From: Providencia rettgeri
GTDB lineage: Bacteria; Pseudomonadota; Gammaproteobacteria; Enterobacterales; Enterobacteriaceae
Reading direction: 5' to 3'
Assembly (NCBI RefSeq): GCF_023205015.1
Contig: NZ_CP096259.1
Span: forward strand, 1 to 64,000
DNA length: 64,000 nt
Shown here: positions 63,838 through 64,000 of the stretch, one piece after another
How the letters are laid out: each line of letters starts with the position of its first letter
Numbering within the stretch: position 1 is the stretch's first letter
Made by a program: the position numbers and the translations under genes
Notes under the pieces: generated by a model
Database searches by the model: none
Seen by the model: the letters and a program-made list of their open reading frames with translations, nothing else
What the model was told of the DNA's origin: nothing

Positions 63838-64000
63838 CGGTGTTCGGCATTCTGAATCTCACCGAGGACTCCTTCTTCGATGAGAGCCGGCGGCTAGACC
63901 CCGCCGGCGCTGTCACCGCGGCGATCGAAATGCTGCGAGTCGGATCAGACGTCGTGGATGTCGGACCGGCCGCCAGCCATCCGGACGCGAGGCCTGTATC
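63831..64000 (+). CDS. sul1: Sulfonamide-resistant dihydropteroate synthase Sul1 (5' part)
   Basis: The first 56 codons are present; the gene runs off the window (279 residues in full). M-V-T-V-F-G-I-L-N-L-T-E-D-S-F-F is the Sul1 start and carries the DHPS N-x-T-x-D-S-F signature. It replaces the sulfonamide-sensitive chromosomal enzyme in folate synthesis. Confidence 0.97.
   Translation, partial: MVTVFGILNLTEDSFFDESRRLDPAGAVTAAIEMLRVGSDVVDVGPAASHPDARPV

Larger units (their letters stand above)
55373..64000. mobile_element. Tn21-group transposon carrying a class 1 integron (right end outside window)
   Basis: It starts with a 38-bp inverted repeat, then tnpA, tnpR, a res region and an integron inserted next to tnpR, a layout recalling Tn1696. 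Sequence is G+C-rich, in strong contrast to the backbone. The possible 5-bp target copy on the left is TGTAA (55368-55372); its partner lies beyond the window. Inserted 170 bp after the small gene that follows repA. Confidence 0.92.

Overview
The window is part of a large conjugative resistance plasmid, read as about 55 kb of A+T-rich backbone followed by a G+C-rich Tn21-group transposon that carries a class 1 integron. The plasmid identity rests on an iteron origin with a Rep_3-type initiator, a ParM/ParR-like partition pair, a MobH-type relaxase (TraI) with its coupling protein (TraD), and an F-type type IV secretion system. The tra gene complement (TraI with an HD domain, DUF4400 protein, DsbC, TrhF-like peptidase, TrbC-TraW fusion, ssb/bet/exo, MoxR-like ATPase, DUF3150, VWA protein, an FlhC-like activator, a lytic transglycosylase and a MobI-like protein) is the set known from SXT/R391 elements and IncA/C plasmids. 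Protein sequences and layout are divergent, so this looks like a separate relative. The host is a gammaproteobacterium; the base composition would suit Proteus/Providencia-like Enterobacterales, but nothing here proves that.

Layout. 1-5.2 kb: accessory genes (membrane-anchored Mrr-type nuclease, a membrane protein with a VirB9/TraK-like end, two unknowns, a small membrane protein, an SF1 helicase). 5.3-8.2 kb: an unknown protein with a possible ribbon-helix-helix start, then a minus-strand operon of lipoprotein, DsbA-like protein and TraA pilin. 8.2-14.2 kb: traI, traD, a small gene, a DUF4400 gene and two small genes, the second cut by an insertion sequence. 15.4-23.5 kb: truncated traB, traV, dsbC, traC, a TrbI-like gene, peptidase, traW, traU. 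23.6-34.9 kb: unknowns, then ssb-like, bet, exo, unknown, MoxR ATPase, DUF3150 (IS-interrupted), VWA protein. 35.1-45.3 kb: traF, traH, traG and traN (IS-interrupted). 45.3-47.8 kb: minus-strand lipoprotein, FlhC-like activator, unknown partner, lytic transglycosylase. 47.8-48.8 kb: candidate oriT with a MobI-like gene. 49.1-55.2 kb: unknown, DUF4942, partition genes, iteron origin, repA. 55.37 kb to the end: transposon with tnpA, tnpR, intI1, aadB, catB, blaOXA-10, aadA1, qacEdelta1 and the start of sul1.

Three apparently identical 1233-bp copies of one IS3-family element sit in the backbone. Two have clean 3-bp target duplications and interrupt the DUF3150 gene and traN. The third has mismatched flanks, lies between a cut small gene and a traB lacking its 5' end, and marks where traL, traE and traK would be expected. 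Those three genes are not recognisable anywhere in the window. As it stands the transfer apparatus is therefore probably damaged, while replication, partition and resistance functions look intact.

The most interesting less-explained features are the MoxR/DUF3150/VWA module beside recombination genes, repeated hairpin-plus-AAATAGGTA leaders in front of its genes, the 44-bp repeats before the MobI-like gene, the two-level iteron architecture, the FlhC-like activator with an unfamiliar partner, and the fused blaOXA-10/aadA1 cassette whose junction carries attI1 sequence.
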